DNA of 64,000 bases from Cohnella kolymensis. GTDB lineage: Bacteria; Bacillota; Bacilli; Paenibacillales; Paenibacillaceae. Positions 28,479 through 37,521 of this stretch are shown piece after piece (position 1 is the first letter of the stretch; each line of letters begins with the position of its first letter). Below the pieces are notes generated by a model that saw nothing but the letters and a program-made list of their open reading frames with translations, had not been told where the DNA came from and did no database searches. A program made the translations under genes and the position numbers. The stretch is taken from positions 1 through 64,000 of the forward strand of contig NZ_JXAL01000016.1 in the NCBI RefSeq assembly GCF_000829465.1, read 5' to 3'.

Positions 28479-29591
28479 ATGCGTCGTCGGATCCCATGGA
28501 TCACCGCTGTTGCCCTGCTTATTACCGTCCTGTTGGCCGGTTGCGGGAGCAAGAATGCGGATTCGATCGTGAAGGACCTGGACAAAGTCGTGGGTAAAAT
28601 GGAAAGCTATGAAGGAAGCGGCACGATGAAATTACATACCGGACAGCAGCCGCTGGAGTATGAAGTGGAAGTATGGTACCAGAAACCGCAATATTACCGG
28701 ATCGCCCTTACGAATGCCAAAAGGGACATCACCCAAATCGTGCTTCGCAACGATGAAGGGGTGTTCGTACTCACTCCGCAGCTGAACAAGAGCTATCGTT
28801 TCCAAAGCGATTGGCCGGACAACCAGGGGCAAGTTTACTTATATCAGACACTGGTGCAAAGCATCATGCTGGACGAATCGAGACAGTTGACGACAGACAA
28901 GGACACTTATGTGTTTGATGTGATGGCAAGCAATTACCAGAACGGGTCGTTTGCGCGGCAGAAAATATGGCTCTCGCAAAATGACTATTCGCCTAGACAC
29001 GTTGAAGTGACGGATACGAACGCGAACGTCATGATCGAGGTCGACTTCAAGAACTTCAAGTTCGGCAAGAAATTCGATAAATCCGCATTCGATATGGATA
29101 CGAACATGGGATCCAAGCCGGGGACGAAGCCCTCAACCGGCGCAGGAGATGGCTCAAGTCCGGATGCTACAGCGGCACCGGGTGCATCCGCATCGCCGGA
29201 AGATGCAGACGGTGTGAACGAGGAAGACGCAAGCACACTGCCTGAGCAGAGCTTGGACGTTGTGGAACCCGATCCGGAAGCGCTGCCGGTGGGCGTGCAA
29301 TTCAAGGATAGAGCGGAAGTTCAGCTCGGTGAAAATATGGGCGTGATGCTCAGATATTCGGGTACGTACGATTTCACGATCCTGGAGATGATTCCTAAGG
29401 ACCGCAAAGCTTTGAACAGTGAAGGAATCGTCCAGGACCTCGGCTTTACGGTCGGACATCTGTCGCTTGGCGATGTTAAAACCTTGACCTGGACGTATCA
29501 AGGCATAGAATATCGGCTGACGAGCGCGGATCTGCCGCAAGAGGATATGGTGACCATCGCGCAATCCATGGAGCAATCGTCAGGTAAATAA
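28479..29591 (+). CDS. ydcC: Sporulation-related LolA-like lipoprotein (YdcC/GerS type)
   Basis: Signal peptide with lipobox LLAGCG, then a LolA-fold domain (residues about 28-210: YEGSGTMKLHTGQQPLEYEVEVWYQKPQYYRIALTN start) and, after a Pro/Ser/Gly/Asp-rich linker at about 212-260, a C-terminal DUF4367-type domain. In Bacillus the ydcC gene lies directly upstream of alr, as here, and is expressed in sporulation; the clostridial relative GerS is needed for cortex handling. ATG 28479 follows GAGGGGTGG; the in-frame GTG 28470 is the alternative. The linker is longer than in short YdcC proteins. 370 residues. Confidence 0.8.
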   Translation: MRRRIPWITAVALLITVLLAGCGSKNADSIVKDLDKVVGKMESYEGSGTMKLHTGQQPLEYEVEVWYQKPQYYRIALTNAKRDITQIVLRNDEGVFVLTPQLNKSYRFQSDWPDNQGQVYLYQTLVQSIMLDESRQLTTDKDTYVFDVMASNYQNGSFARQKIWLSQNDYSPRHVEVTDTNANVMIEVDFKNFKFGKKFDKSAFDMDTNMGSKPGTKPSTGAGDGSSPDATAAPGASASPEDADGVNEEDASTLPEQSLDVVEPDPEALPVGVQFKDRAEVQLGENMGVMLRYSGTYDFTILEMIPKDRKALNSEGIVQDLGFTVGHLSLGDVKTLTWTYQGIEYRLTSADLPQEDMVTIAQSMEQSSGK

Positions 29592-29600
29592 TGGGATAAG

Positions 29601-29631
29601 AGGCCGGTCTTTAGCAGATCGGCCCCTTTTG
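29601..29631 (+). terminator. Terminator after ydcC
   Basis: GGCCGGTCT and AGATCGGCC form a 9-bp stem with one G-T pair and are followed by CCTTTT. Confidence 0.7.
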
Positions 29632-29737
29632 CTGCGAAAAGGAAAAGGTTGACTGCCTTAATTGCGTTGACAGTACCGCCCGCACCCGGTAACATTACTT
29701 TATTGTGTAGATGTACAACAGGGGTGGTGACCGGTCT

Positions 29738-30919
29738 GTGGACTGCTATTACCGGCCGACCGTGGCCGAGATTTCGCTGGATGCCCTCGGACGCAACATC
29801 GGAGCATTCCGCGAACGTTTGGCCGCCGGCACCAAATTGCTGGCTTCGGTGAAGGCCAATGCCTACGGTCATGGTGCGGCTGAGGTTGCGCGGCACGCCG
29901 TTGCCTGCGGAGCCGATTATTTGGGAGTCGCATTTTTGGATGAGGCGCTTGAACTGCGGAAAGCAGGCATTCAGGCGCCGATTCTGGTGCTTGGATATAC
30001 GCCGCCGGAAGGGTTTCCGGTTGCGCGCGAGCACAATATAACGCTTACGCTGTACCGTGATGAAATGCTGGACGCTGCACGGAGCTTACCTGAAACAGGA
30101 AAAAAATTGAAGGCCCACATCAAGATCGATTCCGGTATGGGGCGTCTTGGGCTTCTGCCGGGGCAGCAAGCGGAAGGCTTTTTGGAGCGGGCGTTTGCCA
30201 TCGGTCAGCTAGAGGTGGAAGGCTTGTTCACCCACTTCGCCAAGGCGGATGAGCTTGATAAGCAATACACCATGATGCAGGCGGAGCGGTTCTCCACCGT
30301 CGTGGACTACGTCCGCCGAAGCGGTATGCCGGTGTCGATCGTCCATTCGGGCAACAGTGCGGCCGGGATCGATCTGCCCGGGCATGTCGGCGAGATGCTC
30401 CGGCTTGGCATCAGCATGTACGGACTTTATCCGAGCAGTGAAGTGGGCACTCAAGCGATTCAACTGGAACCGGTGCTCTCTTTGAAAACAAAAATAGTTC
30501 ATGTAAAAAATGTGAAGGCCGGAGAAGGTATCAGCTACGGTTGCCGGTATTTCACAACAGGTTTAGAGACGATCGGTACACTGCCGATCGGCTATGCGGA
30601 CGGATTCAGCCGCATGTTGACCGGTAAGGCGGAAGCGCTGCTCAGAGGCGTTCGCGTTCCCGTGGTCGGGACGATTTGCATGGATCAATGCATGATCCGG
30701 GCCGGCGACGCAAGGCTGGAGGGTGAGCCCCCGATCGAACCCGGAGAAGAAGTCGTGCTGATCGGACGGCAGGGGAACGAGTTCATATCTGCAGAGGAAC
30801 TGGCCGCAAAGCTTGGTACGATCAACTATGAGCTGATCTGCATGATAGCATCTCGTGTACCGCGTATATACCAAAGTAATGGGAATGTTGCTGCTGTCAC
30901 CAATGCGCTTCTGGTATAG
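29738..30919 (+). CDS. alr: Alanine racemase Alr
   Basis: PLP enzyme that supplies D-alanine for peptidoglycan. The PLP lysine lies in SVKANAYGHGA, the catalytic tyrosine region is GEGISYGCRY, and IKIDSGMGRLG, HSGNSAAG, RLGISMYGLYPS and GTICMDQ are all present. I prefer GTG 29738 (393 residues, starts VDCYYRPTVAEISLDAL) because GGGGTGGTG lies upstream; ATG 29711 would add nine residues but has no ribosome site. Next to the NdoAI/NdoA pair as in Bacillus. Confidence 0.94.
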   Translation: MDCYYRPTVAEISLDALGRNIGAFRERLAAGTKLLASVKANAYGHGAAEVARHAVACGADYLGVAFLDEALELRKAGIQAPILVLGYTPPEGFPVAREHNITLTLYRDEMLDAARSLPETGKKLKAHIKIDSGMGRLGLLPGQQAEGFLERAFAIGQLEVEGLFTHFAKADELDKQYTMMQAERFSTVVDYVRRSGMPVSIVHSGNSAAGIDLPGHVGEMLRLGISMYGLYPSSEVGTQAIQLEPVLSLKTKIVHVKNVKAGEGISYGCRYFTTGLETIGTLPIGYADGFSRMLTGKAEALLRGVRVPVVGTICMDQCMIRAGDARLEGEPPIEPGEEVVLIGRQGNEFISAEELAAKLGTINYELICMIASRVPRIYQSNGNVAAVTNALLV

Positions 30920-30978
30920 ATTTACAGCTGTTTTTTGTGCTCCACCGGCAGGAAAGTGAAAGGTATAGCTAGAATGAA

Positions 30979-30997
30979 ATACGAATGATATTCGTAT
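30979..30997. promoter_or_regulatory. Palindromic operator overlapping a -10 box before ndoAI
   Basis: ATACGAAT, a 3-base spacer and ATTCGTAT form a perfect inverted repeat (30979-30986 and 30990-30997). The sequence TATAAT at 30995-31000 overlaps the right arm, so a protein bound here would block transcription of the antitoxin-toxin unit. Confidence 0.6.
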
Positions 30998-31067
30998 AAT
31001 TATGTGTTGTCTCATGCATACTGGAAATTAGGTCGCGTCTTGGAAAATCTTTGGGGGTGTCTGTTCG

Positions 31068-31349
31068 GTGGCCAATTTGCACAATACGAAGCGCATTATG
31101 ATTAGTCTTCCGGATCATTTGCTGCGGGAAGTGGATTTTGTCGTGGCAAAGGAAAATACGAATCGGAGTGAAATTATCCGTCAGGCCATGAAGTATTACC
31201 TGGTAGACCGGAAAAAGCGGTTGATTCACGACGCCATGCAGCGCGGGTATATGGAGATGGCCAAAATTAATCTGAACATGGCATCGGAAGCTTTTTATGC
31301 CGAAGAAGATGCCGAAAGCACACTCGGACGCCTCGTTAGCGGGGTGTAA
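31068..31349 (+). CDS. ndoAI: Antitoxin NdoAI (EndoAI, MazE-like)
   Basis: 93-residue ribbon-helix-helix antitoxin: TKRIMISLPDHLLREVDFVV (RHH strand and helix), NRSEIIRQAMKYYLVDRKKR, then an acidic, flexible C-terminal half (YAEEDAEST) that would block the toxin groove. GTG start after GGGGGTG. It is 3 bases upstream of the toxin gene. In Bacillus the pair sits in the same place after alr. It probably represses its own promoter through the RHH domain. Confidence 0.94.
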   Translation: MANLHNTKRIMISLPDHLLREVDFVVAKENTNRSEIIRQAMKYYLVDRKKRLIHDAMQRGYMEMAKINLNMASEAFYAEEDAESTLGRLVSGV

Positions 31350-31352
31350 CGT

Positions 31353-31703
31353 TTGATTGTCAAACGCGGGGATGTATTCTATGCGGATTTGTCGCCGGTC
31401 GTCGGCTCGGAGCAAGGTGGCGTACGCCCTGTGCTGGTGATCCAGAACGATATCGGCAACCGTTTCAGCCCAACAGTCATTGTCGCCGCAATTACGGCAC
31501 AAATCCAAAAGGCGAAATTGCCTACACATGTTGAAATCGAAGCCAAAACGCACGGCATGGAACGCGATTCGGTCGTACTGCTCGAACAGATACGTACAAT
31601 TGATAAACAGCGTTTAACGGATAAAATCACTCATCTGGACGAGGAATCCATGCGTAAAGTGGATGAAGCGCTGCAGATCAGCGTAGGGTTGATCGATTTC
31701 TAA
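31353..31703 (+). CDS. ndoA: Toxin NdoA (EndoA, MazF-family endoribonuclease)
   Basis: 116-residue MazF/PemK-fold RNase that cuts mRNA at a UACAU site in Bacillus. The sequence is almost identical to Bacillus Endo[60 protein letters not shown] and [17 protein letters not shown] start 3 bases after the antitoxin stop, so translation is coupled and the antitoxin is made first. A terminator follows at 31724. Confidence 0.96.
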   Translation: MIVKRGDVFYADLSPVVGSEQGGVRPVLVIQNDIGNRFSPTVIVAAITAQIQKAKLPTHVEIEAKTHGMERDSVVLLEQIRTIDKQRLTDKITHLDEESMRKVDEALQISVGLIDF

Positions 31704-31723
31704 GCTAAACAGGCTGTTCACCC

Positions 31724-31755
31724 GAACACTTCAGGGATACTGAAGTGTTTTTTAT
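31724..31755 (+). terminator. Terminator after ndoA
   Basis: GAACACTTCA and TGAAGTGTTT form a 10-bp stem with a 7-base loop followed by TTTTTATT. Confidence 0.85.
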
Positions 31756-31777
31756 TAGCAAGAGGAGTGGTTTAATT

Positions 31778-33682
31778 TTGTCTGAACCGATACAAGAGGG
31801 CAAGCTGCTTAACAAGCTCGCTCGGCCATTCTTTTATACATTTATTCTGCTGATGCTGAAGCTTATGCTATTTCGTCTCTTTTTGTTCGATGACGCCGGA
31901 TGGAGCAGGCTTCCCGCAGACGGCTTGGCACTGTTGGCCATCCTGTGCTTGGTTGAACTGGCAACTTCGGCTGCGTGGAAACGGATGTGCTTCTTCATCG
32001 TGAACTTCATTTTCTCATTGATCCTGTTCGCGTCAACCGTGTATTACTCCTATTACGGATCTGTACCGACCTACACGGCGTTGTTGGCATTAAAGCAGGT
32101 GATGCAAATCAGAGCCAGTGTCGAGTCAACCGTCCGGCCGGGTTATTTTTTATTTTTTGCCGATCTGATTGTACTGATCGCAGTTTGGATGGCATACCGG
32201 AAAAAGATGAGGTTTGCCGCAACCATGAAAAGCAATCTCGCTTGGAAGACGGGAGTTATGGTTATAGCCCTCGTGTGTATTTTCGTTTCCGGGAGGTACA
32301 TCCAATCCGGCGGCTCTATCGCCAATGAGAACGCGGAATTGGAGAGCCTGGGCTTTCTGGATTACCAGGTATCAGCTGCAATTAAGCTAAGCCGGGAAGA
32401 CGAGGCAGCCAAGGGCGGCAGTCTGCAGGACACAGCGGCGAAGCTGGATAAGCTCGAAGCCGACTACCCCTTGCAGACTCGTGCAAAGAAACTCGATAAG
32501 CCTGCGTACTTCGGCGCCGCGAAAGGGAAGAATCTGATCATCGTGCAATTGGAGGCTTTCCAGAACTTCCCCATCCATCTGTCGCTAGGCGGGCAAGTGC
32601 TGACGCCTGTGTTGAATCGGCTGACTGATGAGGGTCTATACTTCCCGCACGTCTTCCAGCAAATCGGACAAGGGAACACCGCGGATGCGGAGTTTATGTC
32701 GAACACATCTATTTATCCTACGGGAAAGATTGCAATGTCTATGGGATATGGGGACCGGGAGCTGCCGAGCTTACCTCGGCTTCTGCAGAAATACGGCTAT
32801 GAGGCTTCTACTTTCCATGTTAACGATGTGAAGTTCTGGGATCGGAACAAGCTTTATCCCGCTCTCCATTTTGATCACTATTACGACAAACCGTTTTATA
32901 AGAATGATCATTTTAACGATTTCGGACCTTCCGATGAAGAACTCTATAAACTCGGGATGGATAAAATATTAGCTCGTGCGAAGCAGAACAAACCGTTCTA
33001 TGCGCAGTTCGTTACCGTGTCCAGCCACCATCCTTTCAAAATTCCGGACGATCGCAAGCGGATCGCCATTCCGGAATCGATGCAGGGAACCCAGCTTGGC
33101 GATTATTTGGCTGCCGTCAATTATACGGATTATGCACTGGGAACGTTCATCGACCGGTTAAAGCAGGAAGGCTTGTGGGACAATACCGTTCTTGTGGTGT
33201 ACGGTGACCATTTCGGGCTGCAGCCGCAGGACAATGATCCGGCATTTATCAAATCGCAGCTTGGCATCACCTATGACCCGGTCGTGAGTCGCTTTAACAT
33301 CCCTCTCGTCATCCATGTACCGGGTAATGACAAAGGGAAGGTGATCGAACAAGCCGGCGGGCAGCTCGATTTTCTGCCGACCGTTGCCAACCTTTTGGGC
33401 GTTAACCTGAAAAGTGAACATTTCACCGCATTTGGTCATGATTTGCTGAATATTGAACGTAATACGTTCGGCATGCGCTACTATTTGCCGACTGGTTCAT
33501 TTATCAATAATGATATTCTGTTTGTGCCCGGCAAAGGGTTCGATGATGGAACGGCCGTCTCGATCAAGTCACTGGAACCGGTAAAGGATATATCGCCATA
33601 CCGGCAGGACTATGAGTATACTTTGAAGCTGTTGAAGCTTTCCGACGAGTACGTCAGACTTTTGCCGAAACGCGCGCCTTAA
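31778..33682 (+). CDS. LTA-synthase-family sulfatase-fold membrane protein
   Basis: Five N-terminal membrane helices (about residues 20-190) precede an extracellular alkaline-phosphatase/sulfatase-fold domain. NLIIVQLEAFQNFP gives the first metal Glu, QGNTADAEFMSNTS contains the catalytic Thr, and VVYGDHFG gives the late Asp/His pair, as in LtaS, YfnI, YqgS and YvgJ. It would transfer glycerol-phosphate from phosphatidylglycerol to teichoic-acid precursor or polymer. TTG 31778 is chosen because GAGGAG lies 10 bases upstream; the upstream ATG lies on the ndoA terminator. 634 residues, typical. Monocistronic between two terminators. Confidence 0.88.
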   Translation: MSEPIQEGKLLNKLARPFFYTFILLMLKLMLFRLFLFDDAGWSRLPADGLALLAILCLVELATSAAWKRMCFFIVNFIFSLILFASTVYYSYYGSVPTYTALLALKQVMQIRASVESTVRPGYFLFFADLIVLIAVWMAYRKKMRFAATMKSNLAWKTGVMVIALVCIFVSGRYIQSGGSIANENAELESLGFLDYQVSAAIKLSREDEAAKGGSLQDTAAKLDKLEADYPLQTRAKKLDKPAYFGAAKGKNLIIVQLEAFQNFPIHLSLGGQVLTPVLNRLTDEGLYFPHVFQQIGQGNTADAEFMSNTSIYPTGKIAMSMGYGDRELPSLPRLLQKYGYEASTFHVNDVKFWDRNKLYPALHFDHYYDKPFYKNDHFNDFGPSDEELYKLGMDKILARAKQNKPFYAQFVTVSSHHPFKIPDDRKRIAIPESMQGTQLGDYLAAVNYTDYALGTFIDRLKQEGLWDNTVLVVYGDHFGLQPQDNDPAFIKSQLGITYDPVVSRFNIPLVIHVPGNDKGKVIEQAGGQLDFLPTVANLLGVNLKSEHFTAFGHDLLNIERNTFGMRYYLPTGSFINNDILFVPGKGFDDGTAVSIKSLEPVKDISPYRQDYEYTLKLLKLSDEYVRLLPKRAP

Positions 33683-33717
33683 ACTCGTTTTATTCTGTAT
33701 TCATAGAAGGTATAATC

Positions 33718-33749
33718 GAAGGAGCGTCCCTTGAGGGGCGCTCCTTTGC
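33718..33749 (+). terminator. Terminator after the LTA-synthase-like gene
   Basis: AGGAGCGTCCC (33720-33730) and GGGGCGCTCCT (33735-33745) form a stem with one wobble, loop TTGA, then TTTG. Confidence 0.75.
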
Positions 33750-33779
33750 AGGTGTAACCATGATGGGAGCTATGGATGT

Positions 33780-35959
33780 ATGACGGAAACCAACCAGGCT
33801 TTGGCTAAAGAAACCGAACAGAGAATGATAAAGCAGATCGCAAGTGAGCTTGGGATCGGTGCTGCGCAAGTGCGGACAGTCGCTTCGCTGCTCGATGACG
33901 GCAACACAATTCCTTTTATCGCGCGTTACCGGAAAGAAATGACGGGTGAACTCGATGAGAATCAGCTGCGCGCCATCGAAGAGCGCCGCAGCTATTTGAA
34001 AGGGCTGGAGGATCGCAAAGTCGAAGTCATCCGGTTGATTGATGAGCAGGGCAAGCTTACTCCCGAACTTGAAGCGTCTATCCGCAAGGCCGTGAAGCTG
34101 CAGGAAGTGGAGGATCTCTATCGTCCCTATCGGCAAAAACGGAAAACTCGCGCAAGCGTGGCCAAGGAACGCGGGCTTGAGCCTCTGGCTGAGTGGCTTC
34201 TTGCACAGCCTAGAAGCGGCGATGTACCTGCTGAAGCAGCGAAGTACATCGACGAGGACAAAGGTGTGAATTCGGCGGAAGATGCCTTGCAAGGAGCGAT
34301 GGACATCATCGCGGAGGGCGTTGCCGACGATCCCGACATTCGCAAATGGGTGCGTAAGTTTACTTGGGATCAAGGAATTCTTATAAGCAAAGCGAAGAAT
34401 AGTGAAGCCGAATCGGTATACGAGATGTATTATCAATATTCCGAGCCAGTCAAAAGACTGCCGCCTCACCGCATTCTTGCGATCAATCGCGGCGAACGAG
34501 AAGATGTCCTGAATGTATCCATAGATGTACAGGCGGATCGGATTGCAGCGGAATTGCACCGCAGATTGATCAAAGGTCCTTCCACGGCTCGAGATGTGCT
34601 TGCCGCAGCAGCTGAAGATGCCTACAAGCGGCTGATTGCACCTTCAATTGAGCGTGAGCTTCGCGGAGAATTGACGGAGCGAGCGGAGGAGCACGCCATC
34701 AGCATCTTCTCCGAAAACCTGCGCAACCTGCTTCTGCAGCCTCCGGTGAAAGGAAGGGTCGTGCTCGGCGCGGATCCCGCTTTTCGCACAGGCTGCAAGC
34801 TTGCGGTCGTAGATGAGACGGGCAAACTGATGGAAGTGTCCGTCACCTATCCGACGGCGCCGCATCACAAAACCGCTGAAGCAGAGGCCACATTCCGGCG
34901 GTTGATCAATCAATACGGCGTTGAGCTGATCGTCATCGGTAACGGTACGGCATCCCGGGAAACGGAGCAGTTTGTGGTCAGTGTCATTCACGCATGCCGG
35001 ATAAGGGGCTTCAATATTTGATCGTCAACGAAGCGGGTGCGAGCGTGTATTCCGCATCCAAACTGGCGCAAGAGGAGTTTCCCGACCTGGACGTGGCAGA
35101 GCGCAGCGCGGTGTCCATCGCCCGAAGATTGCAGGATCCGCTGGCGGAGCTCGTAAAGATCGAACCCAAAGCAATCGGTGTCGGCCAATACCAGCACGAT
35201 GTCACGCAAAAGAGGCTGGATGAAAGCTTGTCCGGTGTCGTGGAATCCGCGGTTAACCATGTAGGGGTTGACGTAAACACAGCTTCTCCTTCTTTGCTGT
35301 CGTATGTTTCCGGGATCAATGCCACTTTAGCTCGTAATATTGTTAAGGTGCGTGAGGAGAACGGAAAGTTCATCGAGCGCAAACAGCTGCAAAAGGTGCC
35401 CAGATTGGGTGCCAAAACGTATGAGCAATGTGTCGGCTTTCTGCGTATTACGGAAGGCAAAAATCCCCTGGATCGCACGCCGATCCATCCGGAATCGTAC
35501 GATGTAGTGAAGAAATTATTCCAGGATCTCGGGTTGCAGCTTGCGGACATCGGTTCAGAGCCGCTGAAGGCAAAGCTTAGAGAGATTGAGCTGGAAGAGG
35601 TTGCCGGGCGGCTGGGTGTCGGCGTGCCTACACTGCGAGATATCGTAGACAGCCTCCAGCGTCCCGGCCGTGATCCGCGCGATGAGCTTCCGCCGCCGAT
35701 CTTCCATACGGACGTGCTGGATATTGAAGATCTGAAGCCCGGCATGGAGCTTAAAGGGACGGTTCGAAATGTGGTAGATTTCGGCGCTTTCGTCGACATC
35801 GGCATCAAAAATGACGGTCTCGTGCATGTCTCCCAAATGAGCAGCAAGTTTGTGAAGCATCCGACCGAGGTAGTCGCAGTAGGGGATACGGTGACGGTGT
35901 GGGTGTTGACCACAGATTTGAAGAAAGGCCGCGTGAGCTTGACGATGCGTCAGCCGTAA
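33780..35959 (+). pseudogene. tex: Tex-family S1 RNA-binding protein (one-base frameshift)
   Basis: Tex (YdcI) is a conserved nucleic-acid-binding protein linked to transcription and RNA turnover. The first frame (33780-35021) gives the N-terminal Tex domain (TIPFIARYRKEMTGELDENQLRAI, YRPYRQKRKTRASVAKERGLEPLA) and the YqgF-like RNase H fold (GADPAFRTGCKLAVVDETGKLME), then drifts at VIHACRIRGFNI. The second frame resumes as MPDKGLQYLIVNEAGASVYSASKLA, followed by the helix-hairpin-helix region and the C-terminal S1 domain (GTVRNVVDFGAFVDIGIKNDGLVHVS). A missing base at about 34993 restores the whole protein of about 727 residues. Bacillus has the same order tex-cmpA-sprT. Confidence 0.92.
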
Positions 35960-35987
35960 GGATCGGACGAATTGGAGGATGAGTCGG

Positions 35988-36437
35988 ATGACTCCGGAAA
36001 ATTGTATCGGATCGCATCATCCCAAATGGTTTGGATTGGCAGTGCAAGCCTTAGTTATATTATCGAAAGAAAACATCCAAACATGCCCTAGTGTAGAACT
36101 TGCGGCCTATCTCCAATCGGAAGCCACTTTGCTGCGGCGTATTCTCGCGATCCTGGCAAAAGAGGGGATATTGGAAACCCGTGAAGGCCGTGACGGCGGT
36201 TATCGGTTGAAAAGAGATCCTTATTCGATTACCTTGTCTGAGGTGTATAACACACTTCAGGTGAGCGACCCGCTGTGCTACGGCATCATAGAAACAGCGG
36301 GCTCCCACCCTTTCGGCGTGGAGATGAAGTCGATTTTCGCGGATATCACTGCCGAAATGGATCGTGCTGTGCTGGATCTGCTTGGGCGATATACGATTGG
36401 CGGGATTGCCGAGCGAGCGAATGGATTGCGGAATTAG
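35988..36437 (+). CDS. Rrf2-family transcriptional regulator
   Basis: 149-residue winged-helix regulator: FGLAVQALVILSKEN helix, CPSVELAAYLQSEATLLRRILAILAKEGILETREGRDGGYRLKR (recognition helix and wing) and a C-terminal dimerisation helix. The three-Cys cluster that binds Fe-S in IscR and NsrR is not present in the usual place, so this is likely a non-Fe-S member (CymR or YwnA type, or a redox or electrophile sensor). ATG 35988 follows GGAGG at 9-base spacing; ATG 35979 overlaps that site. It is followed by a terminator, a palindrome-rich operator and a nitroreductase, its probable target. Confidence 0.82.
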   Translation: MTPENCIGSHHPKWFGLAVQALVILSKENIQTCPSVELAAYLQSEATLLRRILAILAKEGILETREGRDGGYRLKRDPYSITLSEVYNTLQVSDPLCYGIIETAGSHPFGVEMKSIFADITAEMDRAVLDLLGRYTIGGIAERANGLRN

Positions 36438-36469
36438 GGGAAAAATCACAAAAGTCGGGGGGGAAGCAT

Positions 36470-36493
36470 GGGCGGTTGACACCGCCCTTTTTG
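36470..36493 (+). terminator. Terminator after the Rrf2 regulator
   Basis: GGGCGG and CCGCCC with a 6-base loop, followed by TTTTT at 36488-36492. Confidence 0.75.
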
Positions 36494-36499
36494 TGGGGT

Positions 36500-36552
36500 T
36501 ATACTGTGCTAGAAATCGTTACAGTTAACTGTGGTAAAAATTACACAGTATA
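36500..36552. promoter_or_regulatory. Nested palindromic operator before the nitroreductase
   Basis: An inner perfect palindrome ACAGTTAACTGT (36521-36532) sits inside an outer inverted repeat TATACTGTG (36500-36508) / CACAGTATA (36544-36552). The centres coincide near 36526, giving four ACTGT half sites. This looks like a site for a dimer of dimers, most simply the adjacent Rrf2 regulator. Confidence 0.6.
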
Positions 36553-36587
36553 GAGAAATATTACTTTTTGGATGGAGGAGATTTTGA

Positions 36588-37238
36588 ATGTCGGCAACAC
36601 AAACGGTTAAAGACGAGACGTTCTCTGACGTGATCCGCGAGCGTCATTCCGTAAGATCATATGATTCCAAGTTTAAAATATCTCGCGATGATATGAAGGC
36701 TCTGTTGGCTGAGGCAATGCTTGCGCCATCCTCGTCGAATCTGCAGCCTTGGCGGTTTCTTGTTATTGATGAACAGCCGTTGAAGGAGAAGCTCTTCCCC
36801 ATCGCTAACAATCAGCAGCAGGTTTTAGATGCTTCAGCGGTGATCGCCGTGCTCGGTGATGTGGAAAGCTACAAATTGGCTGAGACGATTTATGACAGGG
36901 CTTTTAAAGCCGGTTACATGCCGGAAGACAGGAAGAACGCGTTCGTGGAGCGAACGGTAGCGATGTACTCTTCGCTTCCGCCCGAAGTCATGAGGAGAAT
37001 CGTCTATACGGACGGCGGGCTCGTATCCATGCAGCTGATGCTGGCAGCGAAAGCAAGAGGTTACGATACCGTGCCGATGGGCGGATATGATGCGGAGAAG
37101 TTTGTTAAAGCGTTCGGAATCGGTGAGCGTTACGTGCCGATTATGCTGATTGCGATTGGTAAAGCGGCTAAACCCGGCCACCCGACCGTTCGGCTGTCGG
37201 TAGATGAAGTGACGAGCTGGAATGAAATGAAGCTGTAA
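36588..37238 (+). CDS. Nitroreductase-family flavoprotein
   Basis: FMN-dependent oxidoreductase of 216 residues. IRERHSVRSYDSKFKIS, LLAEAMLAPSSSNLQPWRF (FMN contacts), VYTDGGLVSMQLMLAAKARGYDTVPMGGYD and VPIMLIAIGKAAKP are the usual nitroreductase blocks. ATG after ATGGAGGAG. It probably reduces quinones or nitro compounds with NAD(P)H; the true substrate is unknown. The regulatory context (Rrf2 regulator, nested palindrome) suggests induction by an electrophile or redox signal. Confidence 0.9.
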   Translation: MSATQTVKDETFSDVIRERHSVRSYDSKFKISRDDMKALLAEAMLAPSSSNLQPWRFLVIDEQPLKEKLFPIANNQQQVLDASAVIAVLGDVESYKLAETIYDRAFKAGYMPEDRKNAFVERTVAMYSSLPPEVMRRIVYTDGGLVSMQLMLAAKARGYDTVPMGGYDAEKFVKAFGIGERYVPIMLIAIGKAAKPGHPTVRLSVDEVTSWNEMKL

Positions 37239-37242
37239 AAAA

Positions 37243-37287
37243 AAAAGACCGATTCCTGCCGCCTCGCGGCGGTGGGTCGGTCTTTTA
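37243..37287. terminator. Terminator between nitroreductase and cmpA
   Basis: AAAAGACCGA and TCGGTCTTTT flank an inner GCCGCC/GGCGGT hairpin. A-runs before and T-runs after make it suitable for both convergent genes. Confidence 0.85.
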
Positions 37288-37293
37288 GCTTTA

Positions 37294-37434
37294 TCAATGC
37301 TGAACCCCAGCGGTGTCTTTGGATTTCTCCGGTCGTGCTCGATAATAAAACCAGCAATCGTTCAGCAGACGAATTTGCCGGCGATCTTTTTTCTGGAACG
37401 CGGACATCAATTGATGGCAAAGCCATTGCGGCAC
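37294..37434 (-). CDS. cmpA: Cortex morphogenetic protein CmpA
   Basis: 46-residue sporulation protein. From GTG 37434 (GGAGGGAGG about 9 bases upstream) the sequence is PQWLCHQLMSAFQKKDRRQI followed by RLLNDCWFYYRARPEK, matching the short CmpA of Bacillus (PxWLQKQMQRAFxxKDxxQIKLLNxCWxFYR) over almost its full length. CmpA acts with the ClpXP protease to degrade SpoIVA in spores whose coat or cortex assembles wrongly. In Bacillus it is also found between tex and sprT. The C-terminal ten residues are an extension. Confidence 0.85.
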   Translation of the reverse strand: MPQWLCHQLMSAFQKKDRRQIRLLNDCWFYYRARPEKSKDTAGVQH

Positions 37435-37521
37435 AGAAATCGCCTCCCTCCGATTCCAGATCTGTATTACTAACATATGGAACTGGGCGAATGTCCGTGC
37501 AGGTCCGATTCACACGGTTAC

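Noticed and set aside
31068-31703. NdoAI/NdoA as a phage-defence island
   Set aside because: This pair is a chromosomally conserved toxin-antitoxin module after alr in Bacillota, with no other defence genes nearby.
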